Assembly: GCA_039621445.1 (NCBI GenBank)
Contig: CP154954.1
Span: 23,014,954-23,078,953 of the forward strand
Length of the DNA: 64,000 bases
Source: Euglena gracilis
Taxonomy: Eukaryota; Euglenida; Euglenophyceae; Euglenales
Direction: 5' to 3'
Shown here: piece after piece, positions 1 to 10,450 of the stretch
Layout of the letters: each line of letters starts with the position of its first letter
Position numbering within the stretch: position 1 is the first letter of the stretch
Notes under the pieces: generated by a model
The model's database searches: none
Told to the model about the DNA's origin: nothing
Seen by the model: only the letters and a program-made list of their open reading frames with translations
Program-made: the position numbers and the translations under genes

Positions 1-3
1 ATT

Positions 4-332
4 GGGGGGCAGGCAACCCTCGGGTCCACACCACCACACTCCAACCAACCCAACGATTCATCTTCGGCGACGGGCAGCCGAACTGCCCTGAGCACCCCCC
101 CCCCTCATCACGAGTGACGGGCCGTCGAACCTCCCAGAGCATCCATCGACAATCAACAACCAACACCTGGAATTTTCAGTCATTCTTTCTGTGCCGACGC
201 AGGCCAACACGTGCACAATTGAAAGCATGATGATTTCCATCCTTTTCTGATCGGGGATCTTGGATACTGGCAAAGGAGGGGATTAGGCTGGGAGGGGGAG
301 GGCAGGCAACACTCGGTCTACACCGCCTCATT
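4..332. repeat. Short direct repeat pair flanking a gene-free stretch
   Basis: Positions 4-39 and about 294-332 are similar stretches of roughly 36 bp, both containing GGGCAGGCAAC followed by a CTCGG core, about 290 bp apart. Between them I see no convincing gene; several short frames are open but carry no recognisable motif. The pair could be the remnant of a duplicated target or of a terminal sequence cut by the window edge. Confidence 0.45.
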
Positions 333-1314
333 CCCACTTCTCCGTGAACCACTGGTACCGCTGTCGACGATACCTCCTCTTGCACGCCTCGGAGAGTCCA
401 CGTTCATCTCCACTTCTCCTGCGGGCTCGGGACGATGCTCCTTCATCTCCTGGGGGCATGTCCTTCAGGGTCTCTTCCTGGAATCTTCGGTACTGGAGCA
501 AGCACGCCCGGACTGGCCAACGCAATGGCCCAGTCGGCTGCATATGGCCCGCCTGCTGGTCCCAGATCTCGAAGAACCGGGTTCCTTCCTCGAAGATGAT
601 GAACTTCACTGTCATCTTCTGCAGCATTGGCCACCATGTTGTTGTACGCCACTCTGGTGCAATCAGCACCATCTCCTGCACCTGGTCCGCGATGATCTTG
701 AGGATAACTTGATTCATCAACGTCCACGGTGGGTTGGCCCATATCCTTTCTCTTGACCATGTCTTCGCAAATGCATTGTCTTCCTTCGTCCAGAACTTGG
801 GGAATCTTGCATTTTCCCATGATGCAAATGCTTCTTGCACACTTCCTTGCTGAATGTTGAACTTGTCCAGGATCAGGTCGATGAATTCCCAGCGCACGGC
901 GTACTCCTCGGAGATGTACTACCTTTTGATTCTTCTTCCCCTTCCACTTGGTCTTGGCAGGGTCTCTGGCTCTTCCACCTCGTAGTACTCCTCCTCTGCA
1001 GCTGGTCCTGATTCTGGATCTCCTGGATGTGGTTGATTCTCCATCACCACATTTCTCCTCCTGAATGGCTGCAATGGCACTTCCGGTTCTTCAGCTGCAC
1101 CTTCATAGTTTGGAGCTGGACTTCTTGATTCTTCTTCTTCTTCTTGTCCATCCCACACTGTCAATGCAGATCTCCAGCCCTCTTCTGGAAGTCGGACAAT
1201 CCATCTGCTCCAGCTCCAATCTGTCACTTCCTGCACTTTCAAGTGATCTTCTTCCGGCCTCCAACTGACATTCATCCTTCTGGGCTTGGCATTCTGGTAT
1301 TCTGACTCTGGCAT
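328..1314 (-). pseudogene. Dam-like N6-adenine methyltransferase domain ORF (retroelement-type)
   Basis: Two segments lie in one frame (1314-919 and 897-328), separated by a single TAG at 919-921. The downstream segment carries the catalytic-type motif NPPW (724-735). Before it is an FPKFW...AFAKTW block, and after it LIAPEWRTTTWW. This order matches the Dam-like module of DIRS-type and some other retroelements (related to phage N6-adenine methylases): N-rich start, W, NPPW/F, a helix ending KI, then an apolar strand and P-W. The N-terminal part is acidic, with WIVRLPEEGWRSALTVW. The frame ends in TGA at 328. No RT is seen next to it, so the parent element is cut by the window edge or degraded. 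Activity is not implied: domain assignment fairly sure, function inferred. Confidence 0.6.
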
Positions 1315-1456
1315 TCTGGTCTTCTGGTAGTTTGGTTACTGAACACTTCCGTTTTCTGTGTGTCTCTTTGGGGTGTCTTTTCCCTTTTTCCCTTGATATT
1401 TGAATGCACAACACTTTGCCAGCTTGATAGGATGAAGTGTTCCGGCTTGGAACCAC

Positions 1457-1834
1457 CTACAGAGAGGCAGTCCAATAAACTAAAATTAGGAAGTTCCGCA
1501 AAGCGGAAGATTCCGCTGTTGGTCTTTTTTTGGCCCCGCCCGGCGCCACACCCCAGGGGCCGCCGCCAACACTTCCTACCGAGGCGCCCGGCCTCGCCTG
1601 CCTTCGGCTAACCTCGGAGGCGGGAGCGGGGGGCGATGCGCACCTCATCGGCACAGTGAACGACAAACAAACGTCAGGGCGGTTCGGGTATACGGAGGGC
1701 AGGGGTGTGGCCTTGGCCTCGGCCTTGGCGTTTTGTGTTTGGTGCCCGGGGGCGTTTTGTGTTTGGCGCCCCTCGTGTGTCGCCTCGCGCGCCACAGGAG
1801 CCTGGTCGGGGGCTGGCGTTGGTCCCCGGGCGGT
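1457..1834. other. Intergenic, no gene recognised
   Basis: GC-rich sequence between the Dam-like relic and the 3' ORF of element A. The 3' LTR of A would be expected about here, but no matching copy exists at the other end of A, so it cannot be delimited. Confidence 0.4.
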
Positions 1835-3100
1835 CTACTGGCAGGCCGGCCGCAGGCTCCTGTGGGCGCCTTGGGAGGGGGGTGGAACTCCTCCGGGCTC
1901 TGGGCGGGGGCCGCTGTCCTGCTGGGTGGCTTGGCAGCCGCGCCGCGCCGACCTGCAGGCTGGGTGCAGAGCCCGGAGCGTTGAGCCTTTCGGGGGGGCT
2001 GTGCGCTCCCCGGCTGGTTGTGGGGGGGGGGGCGGTCCCTTGGGCTCCCTTGGGTCTTTCTGGTGCCTGGGGGGTCTCTTCGGCTCGCCTGCTTTGCCCC
2101 CTGCCTGGCTTCCTTCGGCTGGCTGGGGGGGGGGTGCCTTTCTCTCCCTTGCGCCTGCTCGGTTCTCTTGTGGCGCTCTGGGGGGGGTGCTCCTTGCGCC
2201 CTCTTCGGTTCTCGTTTGGCGCTCTGGGGCTCCGGTGGGTGTGGGCGCTCCTGGGGGGGGGCGATTTTTTTTTTCGGGGGGGGGGCCGGGGGCGTTTTTT
2301 TTTTCGGGGAGGTCCGGGTGGCGTTTTTTTTTTGGTCCGGGGGGTGCCTGGCTCGGTGGCCCCTTGGGGCCTCCTGGGGGGGTCTTGGCTCGGTGGTCCT
2401 CTAGGTCCTCTCGGTGGCCCTCTGGGGGGCCCTGGCTTGGTGGCCCTCTGGGGCCTCTCGTCTTGCTGGTGCCGATGGGGGGGGGGCTTGCTTCGGTTCC
2501 CCCTGGGAGGGGCCTGGCTGGCTTCGGTTCCCCCTGGGGGGGGGGTTGGCTTCGGTTCCCCCTGGGGGGGCCTGGCTGACTTCGGTTCCCCCTGGGGGGG
2601 CCTGGCTGGCTTCGGTTCCCCCTGGGGGGGGGGTGGCTTTGGTTCCCCCTGGGGGGGGTGTGCCCGGCTGCCCTGGCTGTCTGCCTCCCCCCGCTGGCTG
2701 GGGGGAGGGTGGCTGGCTGGTGGCCCCCTTGGGCCGCTGGCTTGTCTGTGTGGCCTCCGCCCCCCCGCTCTCTCCCGGCCGTTGTCTTCCCTTGGCCGGC
2801 TGGGGGGGTCTGCTCTGCCCCTGGCTGCCGCCCGCCTATGGCTTCCGGCCTTGGGCGCCAGCCTCCTCCTGCCTCCACAGTATCAGTGTCAGTGTGAAGG
2901 ACAGGAGCAGAGACATCCGCTGCCATGCGTCGGCTCGCCTCCGACGGTGTAGTCTCCACGTACCCAGCCTCCGCCAGCGTCTTGGTCCACGGCGCAGCAG
3001 GCACTCTGGCGAATCGGCAGGCAAGGAACGGCAGCAGCAGCAGCAGCCCCACAAATACAACCCCCGCTACCCAGTACGGTTTGACGCCAGGCTTTTCCAA
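1835..3100 (-). CDS. Element A ORF3: single membrane segment plus Pro/Gly/Arg repeats
   Basis: A 421-codon frame placed directly after the A pol frame, overlapping its last 34 nt in another phase. Residues 10-28 form a clean apolar segment (WVAGVVFVGLLLLLPFLAC) after a basic N-terminus, so a signal-anchor or type II membrane protein is plausible. The rest is low-complexity, Pro, Gly and Arg rich, with about six decapeptide-like repeats (PPRGNRSQPG type). Position after integrase is where env-like ORFs sit, but there is no cleavage site, fusion peptide or cysteine pattern. It may be only an open frame in GC-rich sequence. Known retrovirus-like env families are not recognisable. Confidence 0.35.
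   Translation of the reverse strand: MEKPGVKPYWVAGVVFVGLLLLLPFLACRFARVPAAPWTKTLAEAGYVETTPSEASRRMAADVSAPVLHTDTDTVEAGGGWRPRPEAIGGRQPGAEQTPPAGQGKTTAGRERGGGGHTDKPAAQGGHQPATLPPASGGRQTARAAGHTPPRGNQSHPPPRGNRSQPGPPRGNRSQPGPPRGNRSQPPPQGEPKPARPLPGGTEASPPPIGTSKTRGPRGPPSQGPPEGHREDLEDHRAKTPPGGPKGPPSQAPPGPKKKRHPDLPEKKNAPGPPPEKKNRPPPGAPTPTGAPERQTRTEEGARSTPPRAPQENRAGARERKAPPPQPAEGSQAGGKAGEPKRPPRHQKDPREPKGPPPPPQPAGERTAPPKGSTLRALHPACRSARRGCQATQQDSGPRPEPGGVPPPSQGAHRSLRPACQ
2250..2660. repeat. G-tract region with ~30-bp tandem repeat
   Basis: Six units beginning CTTCGGTTCCCCCTGG (or a one-base variant) start at 2491, 2522, 2550, 2580, 2610 and 2637, a period of 28-31 bp, each ending in a G7-G11 run. Upstream (2250-2345) are long G and T runs. 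The sense strand of element A is the C-rich strand. The repeat encodes the PPRGNRSQPG units of ORF3. Confidence 0.85.
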
Positions 3101-5361
3101 CCACCCCCGGGGCGGTGGGCTGGCATGGGTAGCCGTGGGTAGGGGAAAATGGGAGGCCTCCGGGTTGGGGCCGGAAAGGGCCGGGACTCACAAGGCCTGC
3201 GTTGGGGGGATTGAGGACGCAGACACCGGCGGTGGTGCCCTCTCGCCGCCTTGAGGCTGGGGACAGGTCCTGGAGGTGCAACGGCAAGGAGCCATGGGTG
3301 GCGAAGGCTCCATCGGGACAGGGGATGAACGGGGCGCACTGGGTATGGGGGTGCGCTGGCAGGAAATGGTGTGAGAGGAACGGGGACGGCGTGGCACAGG
3401 CCGGCGGCAATGGGGGGGGGTGCCGGCCCGCACACACCGGGAAGGCCGCAGGCGGAGGGGGCACCGCGTCCCCGCCCACAGGCGGGAAATGGTTCGGAAT
3501 GGGCACATACGGAAAATGGGTGAACATCGCAGAGGCAGCCACTGCCGCCTGGGGGGCAGCCACAGCAGCCTGGTTGGCAGCCACCACCGTCGCCTGGGGG
3601 GCGGCCACAGCAGCCTGGGAGGCAGCCACAGCCGCCTGGGGGCCCCAGAGGGCCACCGAGCCAGGACCCCCCCCCCCGGAGGCCCAGAGGCCACCAACCA
3701 AGGCCGCCCCCCCCAGGCGGACCGGAGAGCACGACCAAAGACCGCCCACACACCAAGGCAGAAGACCCAAGGGGGACCCCCCGGGCAAAAAAAAAAACGC
3801 CCCCCCGGACCCCCCCGGACCAAAAAAAAAACGCCCCCGGACCCCCCGGGGCAGCGTGCGGCAGCAAATGAGCGAACGCAGACACGGGCTGCGCGCACTC
3901 AGCTCCTGTCGATGGACACACCAAGGTTGATACCGCAGCAGAGGGGATCTGGGGATCAGCCTCCTGCGACAGCTGGGGAAACGCAGAGACGGAGGGACGG
4001 TCGGACGGGTGGTGCACGAAGTGCAGGGGGACGGGCTGGTGCGATGCAGCGGCGGCGACGGTCCGCGGTGGATCCTGACCTAGCGCTGGCGGTGGATCGC
4101 GTGTCGGGACGTGCTGTGCTGCAGGCACCGCTGTGCCCACTGGGGGGTCCGCTGACTCCCCTTCCTGGCTGCTTGCGTCCTCGTCCTTCTTGATGTCCTC
4201 GTCGGGCCAGACCCACTCCTCGGGTGGGTCTTCCCACTCGGCGTTGTTGATGACCTCCTGCTCCTGCTTCTTCACCTCCGCGACGATGACCACCACCTCA
4301 GCCGGGTTGCGGTGGAGGTAGTCCAGCAGGTGCACCTTGAGCTTCTTGGACTTGGCGTACTCGATCATCTGGTGAGAGTAGCGATGGAAGAAATTTTTCA
4401 ACGGCTCCCACGTGAGAGTCGGGTGGCCCTCCCACTTCACCTCGAACTCCCAGTCGCCGTCGTCTCGTCTGCGGTGCCGCCGGATCTCCTCCACCGTCCA
4501 CTCCTCGATGTCCACGTCTTCTTGCGGTCTGGCCTGCCGGTAGACGAACATCTTGGGCGGGCCCCACAGCCGCGTGTCATCGCGGTAGGCCTTCAGCTGG
4601 CAGCGGCTGGCCTCTTGGCGGCGGCCCTCCTCCAGCTCCAGCTCGTACGAGTGCTCGCCACGGCGCGCGGTGACCCGGGCTGGGCCAAGCCAATAGCTCT
4701 CGAGCTTCTGGCCCGCCCGCCTCCGAGGCCGGAGGTACCAGACCAGGTCTCCCTTGGCGAACTCCTCGAGGTCCTTCCTGCTCCTGTTCTTCTGGTCCGC
4801 TTGCCGCTTGTGGAGGTCGTTGGGGACGTCGGCGACCTTCTGGTCCACGGCCTTCTGTCTCTCGAAGAACGACACGGCATCCTCCACCATGACCGGGGCC
4901 TTGTACGGTACGCCACCAGTCCACCGATGCCGTCCATACAGCACCTCGTATGGACTCAGGCCGTGCTGCGCCTTGGAGTCGTTCAGCTTCTGCACTGCCC
5001 TGGGCAGGGACTCCACCCAGGTGATCTGGGCCTCGGCCTTCTCGCTCCGGATCCGCTTCTGCAACTGCGCACCGAGGGATTCCGCCCGCCCGTTCGCCGC
5101 GTGGTGGTACGCCTGGGCGTAGGCGTGGCGGATCCCGTGCAGGCCGCACATGCTGCGCCACCACGCGCCAGCAAAATGCGGCCCGCGATCACTCGTGATC
5201 ACGCTGGGCAGCCCGTGCGGCGACCACCACTCCCGGTACATCGCCTTGGCCACGGTAGCGGCGGTGAGGCCGCGCGTGTGGTGGGCCGTGGCCACGACCC
5301 ACCCACTGTGGCGATCGACGCAGGCGGCGAACACGTTGTACAGCTGCCCCTCGAAGTCCAC
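3067..5361 (-). pseudogene. Element A integrase core, C-terminal domain and chromodomain
   Basis: Continues the pol frame after a TAG at 5362-5364. Residues 1-100 hold the RNase H-fold integrase core: VDRHSGW, then Asp58 in ITSDRGPHF and Glu94 in NGRAES, exactly 35 residues apart, as in the D,D(35)E signature. The first catalytic Asp is in AIDLF just before the stop. Residues about 203-241 form the GPY/F-like C-terminal domain (GDLVWYLRP...GPARV). Residues about 288-340 form a chromodomain (EFEVKWEGHPTLTWEP). After that a 400-residue low-complexity tail rich in Pro, Gly and Cys follows, probably not a folded domain. Chromodomains in this position are known to steer integration to modified chromatin. 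Confidence 0.85.
3537..3645. repeat. ~22-24-bp GC-rich tandem repeat
   Basis: Four to five units of the type GCCACAGCAGCCTGG plus a variable G-rich tail lie within the low-complexity C-terminal extension of the element A pol frame. In one minus frame they give Ala-Val-Ala repeats and in the pol frame Cys-Gly-Pro repeats, so the coding meaning is doubtful. Confidence 0.7.
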
Positions 5362-6312
5362 CTATGGCATCACGAAGAGGTCGATGGCCACCGACGCCAT
5401 GAAGTACGGCGGGACGGGCGTTGGGCAGACCTCCAGCCACAGCGGCTGGTGCGGGTGCTCGGTGGCCTGGCACACCGGGCACGTCCGCTGCAGCCCGCCG
5501 GCCACCTTCGCCGCCTCCATCCGGTCCGCAAAGACGTAGGTGCGCTCGGCCTCCTCCACCAGCCCGTCCCCGCCAATGTGGCCGGAGACCGAGTGCTGCT
5601 GCCTCAGCACCTCCGCCAGCGGCCCGCTCGGCACACACCACCTCCCCGCCGAGACGAGCCGCCCATCCACCAGCTGTAACCCGCTGGGCCAGCCTGGGCC
5701 GTTGTGGGCCTGGTCCCAGACGGGCTTCCAGCGAGGGCACACCGCATATGCCTTGCTCCAGTCCATGTCGAAGACGTTGATGGACAGGTCAGGCTGCGGG
5801 GGCACGGGATCAGCGGTTGACGGCACACCTGCTGCGGGCGCTGCAGACGGGACTAACGCGGCCGGTGACGGCACACCGGCTGCGGACGCTGGGACGGGCA
5901 TGGCCGGTGATGACACACCGGCTGTGGGCACTGCGGGCGGTGCGATGGACTGCGGTGCGGTGGACTGTGGTGCTGGTGATGGGGCTGGCGATGGCGCGTT
6001 GGACGATGGTGCTGGCACGGACGCTGGTGATGCGGTGCACGACGCAGACGGCAGGACTGCCGCAGACGATGCCGACGGTGGGACTGCTGCGGCCGCAGGA
6101 GACCAGGCTGACGGGTGCATCTCGCGTGGGTGCTCGGACCGCGTACCGTGCGGGGCGTCTGCTGGGGCGTCTCGGGCGTTGCGCTGCGTGTCGAGGCGGC
6201 TGCGCATGGTGACGGCGATGTGGGACGCTGACGGGACCGTGGCGAACGACTGGAGCGGGAACAGCTGGATGAAGGCCAGCTCTCTCCCCTCCTTCAGGGT
6301 TGACCTCTCCAC
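5362..6312 (-). pseudogene. Element A RH-IN linker and integrase HHCC zinc finger
   Basis: In frame between TAA (6316-6318) and TAG (5362-5364). The first ~170 residues are an Ala/Pro/Ser linker with imperfect repeats (AAGVPSPAALVPSA type). Then comes the integrase N-terminal zinc domain: QQHSVSGH, about 30 residues, then CPVC. It ends with the strand carrying the first catalytic Asp (VAIDLFVMP). Between the two lies WKPVWDQAHNGPGW, equivalent to WSPIFQATQDSKVPWP of element B, which confirms homology of the two elements through the linker. Confidence 0.75.
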
Positions 6313-6315
6313 CTG

Positions 6316-6960
6316 TTACGCCTTGGTCTCCTCGTCCTCGGGATGCACCGCCTTCGGGGTGGACTTCTCGCGCAGCTTGTCCTCCAGGATGTGGGCCTTC
6401 ATCTCCTTCGTGTCGGCCTCGGTGCCGTGCCACGAGGTGTCGCGCCAGCCTTGTGAGGCCGGGTAGGCCCAGCGGGACATGGCATCGCCCACCACGTTGG
6501 TCTCGCCGAGGACGTGCACCACGGTGATGCGGAACTCGTTGAGCTTCACATGCCATCTGGCCCGCCTCCCCTGCGGGCCCACTCCGGCGACGTACTCCTT
6601 GTACCACGACTCCAGGCTGCGGTGGTCGGTCAGGACGAGGATCTCGTTGTCCAGCAGGAAGCCCGCCCACTTGTCGAGGGCGGCCACCACGGCATACGTC
6701 TCCTTGTCCCGGACATCCCACCGAAGGCGCTGCCCCTCGGTGAGCTTCTGGGACATGAAAGCCACCGGGACGGAGGCCCCCGGCCGCAGGTCCTCCACCC
6801 GCGGCACGCCGTCGATGTTCAGGAACTGCTCCAGCACCGCTCCGATGGCGTAGTCCGACGCATCGGTGCGCAGGACGAACGGCTTGGCTGGATCGATGTG
6901 GTACAGCTCCAGGTCGGCGACGAGGGCCTTCTTCGGCTTGTCGAACGCTTCCTTCTCCTG
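6316..6960 (-). pseudogene. Element A RNase H
   Basis: Same frame as the RT upstream, separated by the TAG at 6961-6963. The catalytic residues of Ty3-type RNase H are present: Asp in FVLRTDASDYAIG, Glu in RDKETYAVV, Asp in VLTDHRSLESW. The tether-like end GETNVVGDAMSRW follows. It is translated as part of the polyprotein if the stop is bypassed; there is no start of its own. Confidence 0.85.
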
Positions 6961-8676
6961 CTACGTCCACACCACTGGGTGCTTGGATCCCGCCTTGGTC
7001 AGCTCCCTCGGCAACTTCAGCTTCTCCTGCAACGGCGCCGCCAGCTCTGCGTACAGTCTCACATAGCCTGCATAGTAATTGCAGACGCCGAGAAACGCGC
7101 GGAGACTGCTGACCGTCGGCGGCAGTTGCCAGTGCTGCACCGCCGACAGTTTGCCTGGGGCAGGCGCCCTCCTGCCGTGCCCCAGGACATGCCCCACGAA
7201 CTCGACCTGCCTCATGAAGAGCTTGACCTTACGGCTGTCGCTGACCCATCTGTCCCTCTCCAAGGCCAGCAACGTCTCACGGACGTCTCGGGCGTGCTTC
7301 TGGTAGAACTCCTCGTCCGTCTCCTCCGCTCCCTGCCGCGTACTGACGATGATGTCGTCGAAGTACGGGCGGGAGTGCGCCTTCACCGCCGCGCAGGTGG
7401 CGTCGATGTCCCGCTGTAGGAGGGCGGGCCCGACGTTGATCCCCTGCGGGACCACACGCCACTGCCACAGCCCACCCGGCAGCTGGACGTTCGTCACCGG
7501 TCGGCTCTCCTCCGCCAAGGCCACCTGGTGGAACGCGTCCAGCAGGTCGATGGTGCTGAAGAGGGTACACGTCGCCTGCTCCGCCACGATCTCCTCCGTC
7601 AAGGGCAAGGGGTAGCTGTCCGCCATGATCTGCAGGTTCGTCACCGCGTAGTCACACACCATCCTCCACTTCCCGTTCTTCTTCCGAATCGGGAAGGCCG
7701 CCGCCCGCCACTGGCCTCTGCCCGGCTCCACCTTCCGGTCGCGGCGGCACTCCTCCTCCATCTCCCGCAGCGCCTCCAGCCGTTTGCCCTTCAAGTGGAT
7801 CAGATTCCCCACCACCGGCTGGGCGTTTGGCTTGAGGCGCAGCACCGCCATCCCGTGCTGGCCTCGGGGCGGCGGATCGGGGTGGACGCGGTCGCAGAAG
7901 ACGCGGCGCGGCCCTCGAACTCCTTGAGCATCTCGGCGCGCAGCTGGACGGCCAGCGGAATGCTGCTCCTCCGCCTCGGCCGTGAGCACCCCACGGACTT
8001 CCTTCGCCTCCTTGGCTGCGTCTATCAGCACCTTGGCCACCATTGCCTCTTCCTCGGCGTCCAGGGCCTCGTACTCCTCGTCTCCGTCGGGGCCATTGAC
8101 CCCGACGGTGAGCCTCATCTTCCTCACCTCGGCCTCCATCTCCTCCACCACTTCGGACGGCGTGCGGGGCAACGGCGACGGGCTGCGGGCTCGGACGGTC
8201 GCGTGGGTGCGTGTGCTTAGCGCTGCGATCTCGCTTGCTTCGGTGCCAGCGATGACCCATCGGGGGTCGTCGTGGAGCTGGAGCGCATCCCGCCAGGGTT
8301 GCATATCCAGCCTGTGCTCCTTCAGCCAGGGGTAACCCAGAATCAGGTCACACCCTATATCACCGTCACGGACGGTGATCTGGCTGTGCCCCCTCTTCAC
8401 TCCTCCACTCCTCTCTCCTTCGCTCCTCGCGTTGAACGCCAGGAGGACGTCCGCCTCATTGCTGCCGCCCGCCAGCAGGTCGCCGTTCACGGTGCGCTGC
8501 AGCAGCGGTCGCTCGCTGCGACGGAAACATCCGTTCGGGAACAAGTCTTGACGGATCAGCGACGTCTGCGCCCCCGTGTCGATGAGGGCCTTCGCCTTCT
8601 CCTCCCGGCCGTCGATCTCGATGACCACGTCCAGCATCAGCTGATAGCTGCCTCCCCGCCTCTCCATGCGGCCCAC
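6961..8676 (-). pseudogene. Element A aspartic protease and reverse transcriptase
   Basis: 571 codons. The retropepsin-like protease has its active site LIDTGAQ at residues 31-37 and the second-lobe motif CDLILGYPWL at about 119-128. The reverse transcriptase palm begins near residue 265. It has IRKKNGKWRMVCDY, first catalytic Asp377 in STIDLLDAFHQ, and the YFDD box at 438-441. The thumb motif FVGHVLG and the LRAFLGVCNYYAGYV connection follow. The frame stops at TAG 6961 between connection and RNase H, where related elements have no gap. The catalytic set is complete, so decay is recent or mild. Confidence 0.9.
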
Positions 8677-8730
8677 CTGGAAGGACCGGCTGGGGCGGTA
8701 TTGCCACGGACAGACGGTGACCTTGTGGAC

Positions 8731-9924
8731 TTACCGCGGGGGGTGGGGCTCGTCGGCGGCGGTGGTGACGGGCTCGGCGGGTGGATCGTTGTGTGGCTCG
8801 GCGGGGGCGCACGATGATTGGCGGGTGCACGATGGCGGTCGTTGGCGCGGGGCTTGGGACAGCGCCGCTGCTTGCGGGGGCAGCGCCGTCCGGCTTGGCG
8901 GTGCGGTTGTGGACGCGGGTGCGGGTGCCGGCGACGGCGGTATCGCGCTGGGCGGCACGGCTGCTTGGCGGGTTGGTGGGGTGCGCTCGCACAGGTATCG
9001 GACTACACCTTTGGGAATGTGATACGCCTGCTCTCGGGTGCCGCGCTGCTGGAATGCCCCACCCACCTGCCATCGATGATGTCGTCGTCCATCTTGCTCC
9101 TCCACGATGTTCTCGCACTGGCCGTCGCACACGATGTCCTGCATGGGGGCCATGGAGTCCGCGCTCCAGAAGCGTGTGGGCTTGCGATAACCCCACGCCT
9201 CGAACATGCAGTAGTCCACATCGACGTACTGCATGTCGTCCACGACCTTGCGGTGGCGGAGTTTCCCATAGCGGGGATTCTCCAGCCACCACAGGGACGG
9301 CCGCAGGTAGGCGATGATCTCCTTCGTCTTGAGGACCAGGAAGTCGGCCTTCCGCAGCCGCCGCCTCCTGGTCGTCATCGCGCTGGAGTACTCGGTGCAC
9401 GGCGGTGAGGCGGCGACCAACTCGAAGTCGCCGGGCCAGTACTCCTCCCAGTACCGCCAGCGCCGCACGTCCACTGTCTGGTCCGCCTTCCACCGCGGGT
9501 CGGCGTCCACCGAGACGACGGAGTAGCCGAGCTTCTCCAGCGCCCGCTTCACCGACCACGTTCCGGAGAGCAGGTACAGTGCACACCTCTTTGGTGTCGA
9601 GGTTGTCGGTGACGCTGCGGCCGACTTCAGTGCCGCCCGGGAGGACGGTGCGCTCTGCGGGGGGAACGGGGCGCTGGTTGCTGCGGGTGCGGAGCGTGGT
9701 GCCGCTGACAGCGCTGCTGATGGTGGGGGCAGCGTCGTCCGGCTTGGTGCTTTCTGGCGCGGTGCCCGCTCCTGCTGCTGCCGGGCTGGGGGCGTCGCGG
9801 TGACACGATGCTGCGTAGACGATGGCACGGACGCTGCTGGCTTGGCGGGGGGCGAGGACTGCGCAGACGAGACGGGTCGCGCAGCAGACGGTTGCTCGGA
9901 ACGACGGGACTTCTTCTGTAACAC
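8731..9924 (-). pseudogene. Element A C5 cytosine DNA methyltransferase-like domain
   Basis: Residues about 113-315 of a 397-codon frame match a C5 cytosine methyltransferase. The catalytic Cys176 lies in ASPPCTEYS (motif IV) and E215-N216-P217 in WWLENPRYG (motif VI). YRKPTRFW follows at 246-253, and HIPKGVVRYL near 302 looks like motif X. The SAM-binding motif I is poor (YLLSGTWSV at 117-125, against DLFAGTGSV in element B), so activity is doubtful. Pro/Ser-rich arms flank the domain. It lies in the same frame as the protease downstream, with only a TAA (8731-8733) between. The LENPR-G-LR and YC-F patterns resemble phage and giant-virus cytosine methylases more than DNMT1 or DNMT3. Confidence 0.75.
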
Positions 9925-10149
9925 GGACCAGTAGTTCTTTGTCGAAATCTGATGCGCCCCGCCTTGGCCGTGTGCTTCAGGGCACGGTCTCTCCCCTCCT
10001 TGGGAGATTTGGGGCTTGCTGGGTCTGGGGGGGGGTGCGGGGCTCTTGGGTGATTGCCCGCACGCTCACGCTGGCGTTGGGATTTGACGGCCGGCCCAGA
10101 CCCCCATCCCTGGGGCCTGGGCGGCCCGGTCACTCACAATACTGCTCCT

Positions 10150-10450
10150 GGACGGCCGAGACGTTGCTCTTGCGGTCCTTGCCTTTGCCCTCGGACTTTC
10201 CTTTTCCTTGATCTCCTTTGGCTCCACCTATCGCCTTGCCTTTTCCTTTGCCTTCATCTTGTCTGGGGGCATTCGATGTCCACTGCTCGCCTTGGTACCC
10301 ACCACCTTTTCCTTTTCCTGCATTCCCTTGCCATGCACTCGATGACCACTACTCGGCTTGGTATCCACCCTTTCCTTTTCCTTCTTCACTCGTCCATGGG
10401 CTCGATGACCACTGCTCCGGGTACCCACGTCCCCCTTGGCCTTGTCCCTT
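10150..10450 (-). repeat. Basic Gly/Lys repeats at the end of element A Gag
   Basis: Three degenerate units of about 60 bp encode (Y)-x-x-Q-W-(S/T)-S plus a GKGKG tail. At 10349-10351 the middle unit has TAG exactly where its neighbours have CAG (Gln). The stretch is strongly basic and takes the place where element B has a CCHC zinc knuckle, so it may serve as the nucleic-acid-binding end of Gag. Confidence 0.65.

Noticed and set aside
1530-2952. Long Gly/Pro-rich plus-strand frames over the 3' end of element A
   Set aside because: They arise from G-runs and 30-bp repeats; no domain, and they oppose the pol sense.
4312-5679. 455-codon plus-strand frame opposite the element A integrase
   Set aside because: It lies antisense to an integrase with D,D(35)E and chromodomain motifs; high GC keeps antisense frames open.
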